64,000 nucleotides of DNA from Leptodactylus fallax (lineage: Eukaryota; Chordata; Amphibia; Anura; Leptodactylidae), in the NCBI GenBank assembly GCA_947044405.1, contig CAMRHE010000322.1, positions 1,550,001-1,614,000 on the forward strand, given 5' to 3'. The position numbers and the translations under genes were made by a program. A model generated the notes under the pieces. It saw nothing but the letters and a program-made list of their open reading frames with translations. It was not told the DNA's origin and did not search any database. Of the stretch, positions 44,272 through 55,936 are shown piece after piece; the first letter of the stretch is position 1; every line of letters starts with the position of its first letter.

Positions 44272-44625
44272 CAGTAAATGAACCTAACTATACGTGTGAC
44301 TTGCTTCAGCCTCACGACAAAACAAAATATCAAGCAGTATCAGTGTCCATGTTCAAGTCTCACCAGACTCTAGTACTGCAGCTCTCCAGGACAGATCTAG
44401 GCACCGCCACACTCTTCCAGGATCTGCTCTGAACTAAATAACCTGCTGCCTCTTTTGGGCCAGTGATAAGCCCAGCCATCACACCTGTGCTGAGGCCTAC
44501 TCCCCAACAGCACTGCACCACATATTCACCAGGCATAGGTGAGGAACCTGGGGGAGATATATCGTGACTCCAGCACCCTGCCTGTCACCTTCTCACAACG
44601 TGTAAAAGCACAACAAAGATACAAA
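44272..44625. other. Unassigned flank of piggyBac remnant
   Basis: No coding or RNA feature recognised. The left piggyBac end should lie here but no TTAA-flanked terminus could be picked out. Confidence 0.35.
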
Positions 44626-45071
44626 ATGTTCCAAAGCTCCCAAACATCCCAAAGAAGGTATTCAGCAAAAGAGGTGTATGCCTTACTGGCCTCTGATACT
44701 GATATCACCAGCGAGGGAGAAGAGGAAGATATTTCTCCTCCTCTATTTTTCCTCATCATCCAGTGATGAGCAAGCCCCGGAGCAATCGCTGAGGCAGCTT
44801 CTGAAATTACTGACCCAATTTGGACCCCTAAAAATTATCAGCCTCAGCTTCCTGACTTTGTGGGCAGGTCAGGAATCCAATTTGAGACAGAAGGATTCAC
44901 AGAAATTTAATTTTTCTGTGATTTTATAGTATTAATGGTGGCCCAAACAAATGTATATGCCCAGCAATTTAGGGAACAAAATGCCACCTCTTCACATGTT
45001 AGGCACCTGAGATCAAAATGATTGGGGGTTTTGTTCTGCATATGGGCATAGTGAAGACAACAAGTATAAGA

Positions 45072-45206
45072 CTAAGGCCCCATGTTGCGGAAACGCAGCG
45101 TTTTTTGTTGTAGATTTTGCTGTGTTTTTTGAGCCAAAGTCAGGAGGAGTGGCTTGAAAAGGAATGGAAAATACAAATTAAAATAAAAACCGCTGCGGGG
45201 CCTTAG
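45072..45206. mobile_element. Small MITE inserted in the piggyBac remnant
   Basis: Ends CTAAGGCCCCATGTTGCGG and CCGCTGCGGGGCCTTAG are inverted. Protein homology on either side (GIVKTTSIR before, QYCSTDVLYN after) shows that it split the reading frame. Target duplication is unclear. Confidence 0.7.
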
Positions 45207-45357
45207 CCTTAGACAGTATTGTAGTACAGATGTGTTGTATAACACTCCAATCTATCAAATGGTCATGTCCAGAACACGCTTTGAAATTATCCTCAAATTT
45301 CTACGTTATAATGATAATACACAGTTTCACACAGATCAGTTTCAAAGGGAGGCTTAA

Positions 45358-45793
45358 AGAGAACCTTTCAGCATCTCCAACAAGTCCAGTTCTTTAGTAG
45401 GTGCTGCTCCACTGATTCCTGCACAGTTGGAATTTTCTCTCTAGCCCCCACAGTTCTCGAGCTATGAATACTGTTAATTTGGGTGCCTGATATTCTATTT
45501 AGGCTCTGTACTGTCAGGAGGGCGGTGTCAGGTAGGAGCAGACAAGTGGTGTGATTCTAAGCTCTGACACTAGCTGTCTCTGATTGGAGCTCTGAATCAC
45601 ACCCTTGTTTCTGACACTTCCCTTCTGACATTACAGAGCCTAAATAGAACATTGTATACCAAAACTAACTGCAATCATTGCTCAGGAACGGTGTCGGCTA
45701 GAGAGAAATTCCCAACTTTGCTGGAATCAGTGGAATAGTGCCTATTCACAGATTCTAAAAACTTGAATTGGTGGAGGTGGTAAAAGGTCCTCT
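45358..45793. mobile_element. TTAA-flanked MITE inserted in the piggyBac remnant
   Basis: Ends AGAGAACCTTTCAGC and AAAGGTCCTCT are bounded by TTAA (45354-45357, 45794-45797). The arms pair over most of their length (CTCTAGCC, CTATTTAGGCTCTGTA inverted in both). A fragment of the same family is at 49265-49440. Confidence 0.8.
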
Positions 45794-46651
45794 TTAAGTT
45801 CCGCCATACCTGCCCAGTTAGAGGGCACAGTGCGGTATTAAAACATACAAAATGTGTGAAAGCAACTCGGGGTACAGCAACAAGTTTAGGGTTTGTGAAT
45901 GAAGGGACACAAGAATTGAGCCCCCAGAATGCCCCCCAATCCTATGAGTTAGTGGAAAAATATAGTGGGATTTGCTACACCCACTCCTGGACCATAATTA
46001 TCACCTATATGTGGATAACTTTTACACCAGCATACCACTCTTTAGGTGCCTCAGTCCCAGAGGAACTGCAGCTTGTGGGACAATGCTCAAAAATCAGAGT
46101 CCTACCTAGGACACAGATTGTGCAACCCCTCAGAAGGGGTGAAAGCAGGGCAGTTTGCAATGAGAACATGCTGTTGGTTAAGTATAAGGACAAGAGGGAT
46201 GTCCTTGTACTGACCACAATTCATGGTAACGACAGGATTGATTTATCTGACCAAGTTGTGAAGCAGTATAGTGCCATGAGGAAAACAAGAGTGTGGTACA
46301 AAAATCTGTCCATGTACATCATACAGATGGTATTCCTTCAGTTTCAGGAGGAAATTATCAGGACCCTGATATTTGGCAACCAGGAAGGTACCAAAAAAGG
46401 TACTGTCTGTTCCAAAAGGGTGAAAAAAAGACACCATTTATCAGTGTGACACCTGCCCTGACAAACCTGTTCTTTACATGAAGGATTACTTCAGATTGTA
46501 CCAAACATCCATGGATTATTAATTTTATAATTTATTTTCCATGTATGTCACCTCTTTATTCTGTGATGTACTCTGCACAGATTTAGCTTGTAACCTCTCT
46601 TGTGTATCAATTTCCGGAAAATAAATGTAATGTAATACCTGTGGGGTCCAA

Positions 46652-47880
46652 ACAGGGGCATATCTTCCATGAGGCGACCTGAGGCAATGGCACCTCATGG
46701 AATGTACTGGGGGGGGTGGAGGCATTTTTCTTTAAATTGGTGGCTACTTATTGTGTTATTGCAATAGATAGCAGCTGATAATTTTTACTCTCCTGTCTAC
46801 GCTCCTGTCCAAGCCGGCCTCTGCTGCTGCCTCTAGGCGGCACTACACTTACGTCACAACGCTGAAGAAGCGTCCTGGCATTCTTCAGTGTCAGCTATAG
46901 CGGAGGGTGGCCTGGACAGGAGCGTGGACAGGTGAGCAAAAATTATCGGCTACTACTCTGTGGGGGGTGGGATGTAAAATGGTGAGGGGGCATAAATAGG
47001 AGGTTCATATACTGTGTGGGAGCCAGTTAAGCAATTCCCCAGTTTCTGCTGCTGAAACCTGGGAGGAAGGGAATGACAGAGACAGTGAGTCCTAATGCTT
47101 GACCCAGTCCCAGTCCCTACCTACTTCCCTTAACTACCATAGGCGGCAGAAGACAACTGGGCGACAGTCCCTTCCTACAATACAAGTGTAAACACAAAAC
47201 GCAGACAAGGCAAACAGGCACGAGTAGTAAAGAAAGCCAAGGGTCAGAACCAATCAGGCAGCGCAGTATGAAATTGGAACCGGGAGAAGAGTCAAAAGGA
47301 AATGCCAAGGTCAGAAATAGGACAGGACAGTAACAGATAATAGCCAGCACGCTCAGAGAAGCTAATAATAAGCATCAAAGAGAGGGCTGGAAAACTATAT
47401 AAAGGGAATCCGCTCTAGGCTCGATTGGCAAGGAGGAATGTCAATCAAATATCTACTAACTTTAACTCCTTAGTAACCAAAGGAACTAATAGCACTGGCT
47501 GGACTGACACACAGCAATGAATGAACACGCCTCCTGCGCCGTAGCATGTGACTGGAGGATGGCGCAGAGGCCCGAACGGGCAAAGATGTTACACATTTCC
47601 TGTGGGGGGCAGAAAATAAAAGGGGTCATATACCGTGTGGTGGGACAAAAAAGGAAGTCATATACCATGTGGGGGGCCCAAAAAAGGGGGTTATATTCCA
47701 TGTGGGGGGGAAGAAAAAGGGGTCCTATATCATGTGGGAGGCCAGAAAAAGGGGGTGTTATACTATGTGGGGGCCAAATAAAGGGATTTTTTTTTTTATC
47801 TGTCAATGGAGGGGTGTCCTAAATAGGGGGGCCCCATCACACAACCAAAGATATAGTTTACCTCAGGCAGCAGAGAGGCT
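46652..47880. mobile_element. Decayed hAT-like element with minisatellite
   Basis: CAGGGGCATATCTTCCATGAGG at about 46652 is a hAT-like end. The interior holds a tandem array (47600-47785, units of about 37 bp with TCATATACCATGTGGGGG). 47100-47590 is another repeat, sharing GCAGAGGCCCGAACGGGCAAAG with 60165-60200. The right end is unclear (about 47880). Confidence 0.5.
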
Positions 47881-47884
47881 AGGT

Positions 47885-48800
47885 TCAACTCTGGGTCCAA
47901 ATGCTCACTATACCACTTTAGAAATTCCTTGAGGGGTCTAGTTTATAAAATGGGGGTCACATTTTGGGAGTTTCCCCCAGTTTGGCATATTGGGGTCTCT
48001 GCAAATGGGACATGGTGCTGCATGCAGTTTACATCCACATGTGGGACATTACCATAGTCAGAAAAAAATGCAAAACAAATTGAGTGTATTTTCTCCTTTA
48101 ACCCCTTGTTGTAAAAAATAAATAATTTTTCATTTTCACATCCCAATGGTAAAAAATTGTGTAAAACACTTGTAGTGTAAAAGTGCTCACTATACCCCTT
48201 GATAAATTCCTTGAGGGCTCTAGTTTCCAAAAAGGCATCATTTTGTCAGGGTTTCCACTGTTCTTGCACTTTATTGACTCTGCAAATGCTTCATGGTATG
48301 AAACAGATTCCAACAAAATCTGCCCTCCAAAATCCCAATAGTGCTTTTATCCGTTCTATATTCTACTGTTCACCCATACATCAGTTTACATCCACATTTG
48401 GGGCATTTCTGTAGTTGGGAGAAAATCCTTAAATTGCGGTGTGCATTTTCTCCTTTAACCCATCGGGGTCACATTTTGGGCGTTTCCACTGTTTTGGCAC
48501 CTTGAGGGCTCAGCACCTCATATATACACCTTCATAAATTCCCTGGGGGATCTAGTTTCCAAAAAGGAGTCATTTCGTTGGGGGTTCCTGGCACCTCAGG
48601 GGCTCTGCAAATGCAACATGGTGTTTGAAGCAGAATCCTGCAAAATCCCAATACTGCTTCTTTCTTTCTGTACCCTATTGTGTGCCGATACATCACTTTA
48701 TATCCACATGTGGTATAATTTCATCCTCTGGCAAAATTGCATAACAGATTATGGAAGGCATTTTCTCCTTTAACCCCTTGTGAATGTGTAAATTCTAGGG
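47885..48800 (-). repeat. 390-bp-unit repeat block, inverted and mixed orientation
   Basis: TTGATAAATTCCTTGAGGG and GTTTCCAAAAAGG words are the reverse complement of the 38.4-40.9 kb array. They recur at about 48205, 48530 and at the left edge 47925, giving roughly 300-bp spacing. Diverged, non-coding. Confidence 0.65.
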
Positions 48801-49517
48801 CTAAATGAATATATTAGTGACAGAAATTAAAACGCGTAAATTTCACCTCCATTTTGTGAAATGCTGAAATGGATAAGAAAGTTCCTAAATGCTATTTTGA
48901 ATTAATTTAGAAGTGCAGATTTAAGAATGGGATGATTTGTTTGGGTTTCTGTTAGAGAGGCCTTTCAAAGCCCTTTCAGAACCAAATTGGTCCCTTGAAA
49001 AATGGGTTTTGAAATGTTCTTGTAGATTTGGATTACTTTTTGCCTTAAAATATTTGAAAAAAAAAAATGGACGTGTGATTAAAGTTTGATTGCCGCATAA
49101 AAAAAGATATGGTAAATTATATTTAGGAATCGGTTTGGGTGGGGAAGAACAATGTGTCACAAAAAAGACTAACTCAAGATCAGTTTGATAAGTTAAAGCG
49201 TTCCAAAGTTATTAACACATAAAGTGACACGTCAGATTTAAAAAATGAGCCTGTGTCCTTAGGCTACGTCATTATGGGATCAAAGAGCACCTCTCACTAC
49301 CTCCACCAACTATAGTTCTTCGCATCTGTTAATGGTTGCCATTCTACTGATTCCAACACGGTTGGATGTTTTTCTTTAGACCACACCATTCCCAAGCAAA
49401 AACTTGGCAAAGTTGGTGAAAGGTCCCCTTTAACCTCTTAATGAACACATGCTGTAATAGTACAGTGCTGGCGTCAAGGTGTTAACGCAAACCGCTTTGG
49501 AAGCTTTCCACCCACTT
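48801..49517. other. Repeat fragments, no gene
   Basis: 48800-49250 resembles the high-copy AT-rich flank of the array. 49265-49440 is a fragment of the TTAA MITE seen at 45358-45793, ending GGTCCCCTTTAA. No gene. Confidence 0.45.
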
Positions 49518-49626
49518 AGCGAATATCATGTGATGCAAGAGATCCTGGAGACATGTAGCTGCTACATATGAGGCATTTGCAGCATCTACATGTCTCCAGG
49601 ATCCCTTACATCACACAATATTCGCT
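49518..49626. repeat. Near-perfect 48-bp inverted repeat
   Basis: AGCGAATATCATGTGATG... pairs with ...CATCACACAATATTCGCT, and both arms contain GGATCCTGGAGACATGTA or its complement. The spacer is about 12 nt. Immediately to the right (49624-49650) CTGAGGA... AAAAC resembles a Penelope hammerhead core, so this could be part of a Penelope-like terminal repeat. Confidence 0.6.
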
Positions 49627-50029
49627 GAGGAAGAAGTACTACATCAAAACATCTTTTGTATTAAATACCTCGTTTATATATTCCTCACTGGATTTCAGTG
49701 GTGCTATGTATCAATAAAACCACCATACCTTGATTGCATTGAACTTGGAGTGGTGTGATATTTTGCTTTACCATTGATTGAATGCAACATGTCTTTCACG
49801 GGCACCCTCGAATTGACAGGCAGTGCTGGAACATTCTCTAATATGCTACCACTATCGACCCCCTGTGGCTTGTTTGGGCAGTGCCAATATCAAGGAGGGT
49901 CTGATCAGTGACCCCAGGTCTGCCAGTGCCGCATACCTGGTTGATCCTGCCTATACAAGAGAAAGTCAGACTATGTGTCTGCATAGACTGATTTCCTGTA
50001 TACACTGCAATACACATGTATTACAATGT
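49627..50029 (+). other. Possible Penelope-like end, otherwise unassigned
   Basis: Contains TATCAATAAAACCACC and a CTGAGGA/AAAAC pair. 49935-49952 matches the first 18 nt of 18S rRNA but belongs to a dispersed repeat (see rejected list). No gene. Confidence 0.3.
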
Positions 50030-50733
50030 ATGCTACTGAGCCAGTGATTAGAAAATTGTTGGTTCAAAAAACAAAAGAAAGAAAAAAAAAAAATCAAAAT
50101 GGCCCTTTCCTATATAAAATGATTTATTATGTAAAAAAAAAAAAAATAATAATACAAACAAAACATAAAACAATAAAACACTATTTAACCTGCACGATAA
50201 ATGTGAAAAAAAAAACCGCGAACAAACACCTGAAGTAATGATTTTTCGCCATCTCGCCTCCACAAAATTTGGTATAAAAAGTGAGCAAAAAGTCAAATGT
50301 AACCCAAAACTGTACAAATAAAAAGGACAGTTTGTACCACAAAAAATAAGCCCTCAACCAACTCTCTCAACAGAATAATAAAAATGTGATGCCTCTCAGA
50401 AAATGATGATGCAAAAACAATTGATTTATTTCCCCAAATAGGTTTTTGTTCTGCAAAATTATAAAAATTTTTTTATAAAAATTAGGTATTGCTGTAATTG
50501 TCCTGACCCATAGTATAAAGGTAATGTGTTACTTATGCTGTATGCGGAATGGAAACTACAATTTAAAAGGTAAAATTGCAATGCCAGAATTGATGTTTTT
50601 TTTATAGTACACCAAGAAAGAGTTAACATAATTTAACAGTAAATAAATTATAGGAAAGTGGTGTCATTACAAAATGCGTCTCATCCCACAATAAAAAACA
50701 AACCCTCATATGGCTACATGACCAGAAAAAAAA

Positions 50734-50785
<52 letters not shown>

Positions 50786-50800
50786 TTTGAATAATACATT
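50030..50800 (-). repeat. Inverted copy of the 41.2-41.7 kb high-copy repeat, with A/TA microsatellite
   Basis: GTCAAATGTAACCCAAAACTG, CAAATAGGTTTTTGTTCTGC and CCCTCATATGGCTACATGACC are the complements of words at 41190-41680. A run of A (50727-50751) followed by (AT)n to 50782 forms a compound microsatellite. Confidence 0.7.
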
Positions 50801-51359
50801 TTTCAAAATGGGGTCACTTTCTAGCGCAGAGGTCGCCAACATCAGCAGATCACTTTCGATTTATCTGATTACTGATGCAACTCTTCTGTCACACAGGATG
50901 TGTGCATCTTCTATCCTGCTCCCGAAAACTTCACTATGGTGCCACTGGGGCCGGGGAGCAAAATAGAAGACGCACAAAACTGCATTAGTGACCAGGTAAG
51001 TATAAAATGTAAGTATATAATTATAGTAACAATAGTCCATTTTTTGTTTTTATTTGGTTGCCATAACAACGCATGACGACAGGAGTAGGGGGGACTATTT
51101 CAGTGTTAACTGTGTCTGGGGCACTATTACTGTAATAGTGCCCCCTGACTGATGATTCCCCCCCCCCCCCCCGATTGAATGAGGGCGTCCACCCTACCCA
51201 TGCTTTTCTTAAGAGAGCTGTCCATACCACCATTAAGTTATGCTTGATATGGAGAGAGAGCTCCATAAAGAAATTCCATGTTTCTTTAAAAATTAAAATT
51301 TTCACTTGACACATTAATTTTTGGGAAGCACTCTTGGGCTCAAACTGATAATAACATAC
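50801..51359. other. hAT-like end and poly-C tract
   Basis: CAGAGGTCGCCAACATC at about 50826 is a hAT-like terminus with no matching right end found. A C14 run lies near 51158-51171. No gene. Confidence 0.4.
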
Positions 51360-52480
51360 CTTTACTTGAGGGCTGTAGTTTCTAAAATGGGGTCATGTTT
51401 TGGGGGTGAATTATTTATTTTATCTTAGGGACTCTGGAAGTGCCCGCCAATGTAGTGTAAATGTCCAAATTGAGCCTCAAATGCGCATGATGCTCTTTGA
51501 CTTCTGATCCCTGTCGTATTTCGAGACAAAAGATTAGGGCCACATGTAGGGTGTTTCCAAAATCAGGAAACAGAGCATGATAACTGGAGAGCTGACACAG
51601 TGGTGGGCATGACATATCGGGCACTGAAATACCATCTGGGAACATTTCAATTTTCATTTTGCATCCATTGCACATTTCTTTTTGGAAACCACCTCTTGGG
51701 TTAAAATGTTCATTATACCACTTGATAAGTTCTGTAAGGGGTGTAGTTTTCAAAATGGGGTCATTTATTGGAGGTTTGTATTGTATTGGTACTTTAGGGG
51801 CCCTGCAAATGCGACATGGCACTAGAAAGCTGTTCCAGCAAAATCTGCCCTCCAAAAGCGAAATAGTGCTCTTTCCATTCCACGCTCCGCCATGGACCCA
51901 TACAACATTTTACGACTACCTATGGGCTATTGCTGTGAAAAAGAAAAATTGAGAAAGAGAAATTGTGTGATGAACTTTGGGGTGCTTTTTCTTCATTAAC
52001 TCTTTGTGAAAATTGATAATTTGGGGCTAAATGGACGGTTTATTGGAAAAAAAAAGTTTTTGTTTTTTTTTAACATCCCAATGGTAATAAAATCTGTGAA
52101 ACAGCCGTGGGGTCAAAATGAACACCATGATCCTTGATAAATTCTGTGAGGTGTGTAGTTTCCAAAAGCCAAATAGAGCTCTTTTCATTCTGAGCCCCAC
52201 CATGTACCCATACAGCTGTTTACAACTACATATGGAGTATTACTGTGTTCAGGAGAAATTGTGGGATGCTTTTTTTCTCCTTTAACCCCTTGCGAAAATG
52301 AAAACTTTAGAGCTAAAATTAAGTTTTAGTTTTTTTTCATTTTCATGTCCCTATGTTAATAAAATCTATGAAATCACTGTGGAGTCAAAATGCTCACTAT
52401 ACCCCTTGATAAATTCCTTGAGGGTGTGGTTTAAAAAATGAGGTCACTTTTGGAGGGTGTCCACTGTACTGCTACTTTAG
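51360..52480. repeat. 390-bp-unit repeat block (third)
   Basis: AGTTTTCAAAATGGGGTCA, GACATGGCACTAGAAAGCTG, CAAAATCTGCCCTCCAAAAG and TTCTCCTTTAACCCCTTGC words recur in the inverted orientation relative to 38.4-40.9 kb. Units near 51700, 52110 and 52400. Confidence 0.7.
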
Positions 52481-53131
52481 GAGCTCTGCAATTGAAACAT
52501 AGTTACATAGTAGAAGAGGTTGGATGAAAACACAGGTCCATCAAGTCCAACCTATAACCCTACAGTGTTGATCCAGAGAAAAACAAACAAAAAAAAAAAC
52601 ATGAGGCTTATGCCTATTGCCCCATGTCAGGGGAAAAAAATTCCTTCCTGACTACAATCTGGAAATCAGTATAAAACCAAATTTTAAAACCCATAACCCG
52701 TAATATTTTTCAGTTCAAGAAAGGCATCCAGGCCCTCTTTGAACTTGCACAATAAATCTACCATCACCACATCCTGTGGCAGTGAGTTCCGTAGCATTGT
52801 TGTTCTTACAGTCAAGAATCCCTGTCTATGTTGCTGTGAAATGTTCCCTCCTCCAGATGTAGAGGATGTCCCCTTGTTGCTGTCACCGGCCTAGGAGTAA
52901 AAAAAAAAAAAAAATTAGAAAGTTCTATGTGCTGTCCCTTCATGTATTTGTATATTATTAGGTCTCCCTGTCTTTTTTCTAAACTGAATAACCCCAAATT
53001 TATTAATCGATCTTTGTATTCCAATCTACCCATTCCCCTAATAATCTTGGTCGCCCTTCTCTGCACTTTTCCTAGTTCAATTATGTCCTTGTATACTGGG
53101 GCCCAAAATTGCATGTCTATTTGTGGCTATA

Positions 53132-53580
53132 CAGTGGGGAAAAAAAAGTATTTAGTCAGCCACCAATTGTGCAAGTTCTCCCACTTAAAAAGATGAGGCC
53201 GGCCTGTAATTGTCATCATAGGTAGACCTCAACGATGAGAGACAAAATGAGAAAACAAATCCATAAAATCACATAGTCTGATTTTTTAAGAATTTATTTG
53301 CAAATTATGGTGGAAAATAAGTATTTGGTCAATAACAAAAGTTCATCTCAATACTTTGTTATATATCCTTTGTTGACAATGACAGAGGTCAAACGTTTTC
53401 TGTAGGTCTTCACAAGGTTGGCACACACTGTTGCTGGTATGTTGGCCCATTCCTCCATGCAGATCTCCTCTAGAGCAGTGATGTTTTGGGGCTGTCGCTG
53501 GGCAACATGGACTTTCAACTCCCTCCAAAGGTTGTCTATGGGGTTGAGATCTGGAGACTGGCTAGGCCACTCCAGGACCT
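53132..53580 (-). mobile_element. Truncated Tc1-like element, family B
   Basis: Starts after TA (53130-53131) with CAGTGGGGAAAAAAAAGTATTTAG and matches 23451-23895, including the C-terminal 78 or so transposase codons ([20 protein letters not shown], ending NKGYITKY; note Asp in place of Glu one residue before the catalytic Glu position is to be checked). It stops abruptly inside the transposase. The rest of the element is gone. Confidence 0.85.
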
Positions 53581-53701
53581 GGCACAAGTGTTTTTCAGTA
53601 GCAGCCTTACCCAGTAATTTACTATTAAGTACATAATCATACATTTTATTTCTTCAACCAAAATACATAACCTTACATTTGTCTACATTCAACTTCATTT
53701 G

Positions 53702-54618
53702 TCAAGTCTCCGCCCATGCTTCCAGCTTCCCTAGATCCTTCTGTAATATTCTACTATCCTCCTCATTTTTGATTACCTTACAGAGTTTAGTATCCTCTGC
53801 AAATATGGACACCCTCTTCTGTAAACCCTCTACCAGGTCGTTAATAAAGAGATTAAACAGGAGAGGACTCAATACTGACCCCTGTGGCACTCCACTGGTG
53901 ACTGTGACCAAGTTGAGTATTTACCATTAACAAGTACCATCTGTTTCCAATCAATGAGCAAGATGTGTACCAAATTCCATATGTTTTTCCCCAATCCCAA
54001 CATTCTCATTTTGTATACCAACCTTTTATGTGGTACAGTATGAAAAGCCTTTGAAAAGTCCATATATACCACATCTACCGAATTACCCATGTCCAGTCTA
54101 AAACTGATCTCTTCATAGAAGATGATCAGATTAGTCTGACAGGACTGATTCCTCATATACCCATGCTGATTGGGTTTTATAAGATTATTTACATTGAGAT
54201 ACTCCATGATAACATCTCATAGAAAACCTTCAAATATCTTACCCACCAAAGAGGTCAAACTTACTGGCCTATAGTTTCCAGGTTTACTTTTAGACCCCTT
54301 TTTGAATATTGGCACCATATTTCCTATGTACCAATCCTGTGGAACAGACCCAGTTATTACTGAATCCTTAAAAATTAGATATAAAGGTCTGTCTATCACT
54401 TCGCATAATACCTTCAGAACTCTGGGGTGTATGCTATCTGGACCCGCCGATTTCTCTATTTTAGTATTTTGAAGACAGCACCGCACTTCCTCAAGCATTA
54501 AACAGGTGACTTTTAATGGTGATTTTACATTAACCACAGTCATGTTTTTGGTCATTGGATTTTCTTGTGTAAATACAGTAAAAAAGAAAGCATTTAATAG
54601 ATATGCCTTTTTCCTCAT
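53702..54618 (-). pseudogene. CR1-like reverse transcriptase, broken
   Basis: Fingers KSAGPDSIHPRVLK, FKKGSKSKPGNYRPVSLTS and VGKIFE (54618-54217); palm DVVYMDFSKAFHTVPHKRL (54207-53869); SGVPQGSVLSPLLFNLFIND and the active-site region VSIFAEDTKL, where the usual FADD is FAED (53911-53702). The three frames are offset. This LINE enzyme would have primed reverse transcription at the target site. The changed active-site Asp and the shifts make it inactive. Confidence 0.82.
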
Positions 54619-54697
54619 CCTCCTCCACCATTACACCCTGATTATTTTTGAGAGGGCCCATGTTGTCAGTTTTTATTTTCTTACTATTTATGTAGTT

Positions 54698-55936
54698 CAG
54701 GGGTCTCAAACTCGCGGCCCGTGGGCAAACTGCGGCCCTCGGGACAATAGTTTGCGGCCCCCACCTCAATATCAAAGTTTAATGTTAGTGCGGCCCGAGT
54801 TTGATACGAATGGCACCAGGGACACACTGTCTGGAGGTGCCATTTTTTACTATCTAATGTAAACCAAGCCAGGACAGGCCACTTTAAAAAAAACAACGCT
54901 GAGCGGGGTCCTGTCCTGGGCTGGCTTACGAGACGTCCGCATCACAGCGCAGGCAGCGATATAATGACGTCATCGCGCCTCCTATGCTGAGACATAGACG
55001 TCTCGGACAAGAGGAGGAGGCTGCGGCTGCATCAAGGCATCGCAGGTAGGTGAGGATAAGTTTTTTTTTTATTTATATAAATAGGCCGTTACCTGCTGGA
55101 GTATCCCCGGCAGGTCACGGCCTATTTATTTCCCTACCCGGCGTCTGCTCGTGGCCACCCCCACTTCCCCTTCTGCTATGGGACGCAGAAAGGGAAGTGG
55201 ATGCCGCTGTGAGCAGCCGCGGGCATTGGTAAGTGAGACCGCGGGCCTCAAATACTACTATTATTATACTCCGGGGTCTTTTTAGACCCCGGAGTATAAT
55301 AATCAGAGACCCAGGGGAGGTGAAGGAACATAAAAACCAATGCTACTCACCTCTCCTGAGATCCGCTGTCACTCCGAGCAGGCTTGGGCGCTCTGGTGAC
55401 GTCATCAGGTCGTGTCGCCGGTCTCTTCACGTGACTTTAATTAGAAAGGGCCGAAAGCTGCTGGGAGTGCTCAGGTTTCCAGTATAGGTAAGTAACACTG
55501 GTTTTTATGTTTGTCACCTCCCCTGGGTCTCTGATCACTATACTCTGGGTTCTGAAAAGAACCCAGAGTATAATAATAGTTCTTGGGTGGGCAACTATGG
55601 GGCACAATACCGTGTGCAGGGGCCACTATGGAGCCTAATACTAGTGTAGGGGCCACTATGGAGCATAATACCGTGTGCAGGGGCCACAATGGAGCATAAT
55701 ACAAGTGCAGGGGCCACTAGGGAGCATAATACAAGTGCAGGGGCTACTAGGGAGCATAATACAAGTGCAGGGGCCACTAGGGAGCATAATACAAGTGCAG
55801 GGGCCACTATGGAGCATAATACCGTGTGCAGGGGCCAATACGGAGCATATTACCGGTGTGGAAAACCTGATGCAGCCCAGCCTCACCCAGACTCTACCTC
55901 CAGCGACCCCCGGGTAAATTGAGTTTGAGACCCCTG
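54698..55936. mobile_element. hAT-type non-autonomous element (third family) with minisatellite
   Basis: Ends CAGGGGTCTCAAACTCG and TGAGTTTGAGACCCCTG are flanked by a perfect 8-bp duplication ATGTAGTT (54690-54697, 55937-55944). It sits inside the CR1-like linker region. It contains two copies of the conserved palindrome (55260-55303 and 55534-55577) and a tandem array at 55590-55850. Confidence 0.93.
55590..55850. repeat. Minisatellite in the third hAT family
   Basis: About eight units of 30 bp: GTGCAGGGGCCACTA(G/T)GGAGCATAATAC(A/C)A. The word GGGGCCACTA.GGAGCATAATAC is shared with the arrays of the first hAT family. Confidence 0.88.

Larger units (their letters stand above)
44626..46522 (+). 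pseudogene. piggyBac-type transposase pseudogene
   Basis: The N-terminus begins near MFQSSQTSQRRYSAKEV with an acidic/serine stretch. In order and in shifting frames follow NYQPQLPDFVGRSGI and AQTNVYAQQF (44830-44985); a MITE; STDVLYNTPIYQMVMSRTRF and ILKFLRYNDN (45218-45335); a second MITE; then KDKRDVLVLTTIH, DLSDQVVKQYSAMRKTR and WYKNL (to about 46310). The C-terminal cysteine-rich domain CDTCPDKPVLYMKDYF ends with TAA at 46520-46522 after a frameshift near 46445. The central catalytic section around the first two Asp residues is largely missing. It is a fossil of cut-and-paste DNA transposition at TTAA. Confidence 0.85.

Noticed and set aside
49935..49952. 18-nt match to the conserved 5' end of 18S rRNA
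   Set aside because: The following bases do not match rRNA. The same word appears inverted at about 41822-41842 in a dispersed repeat, so it is a repeat word and not an rRNA gene.
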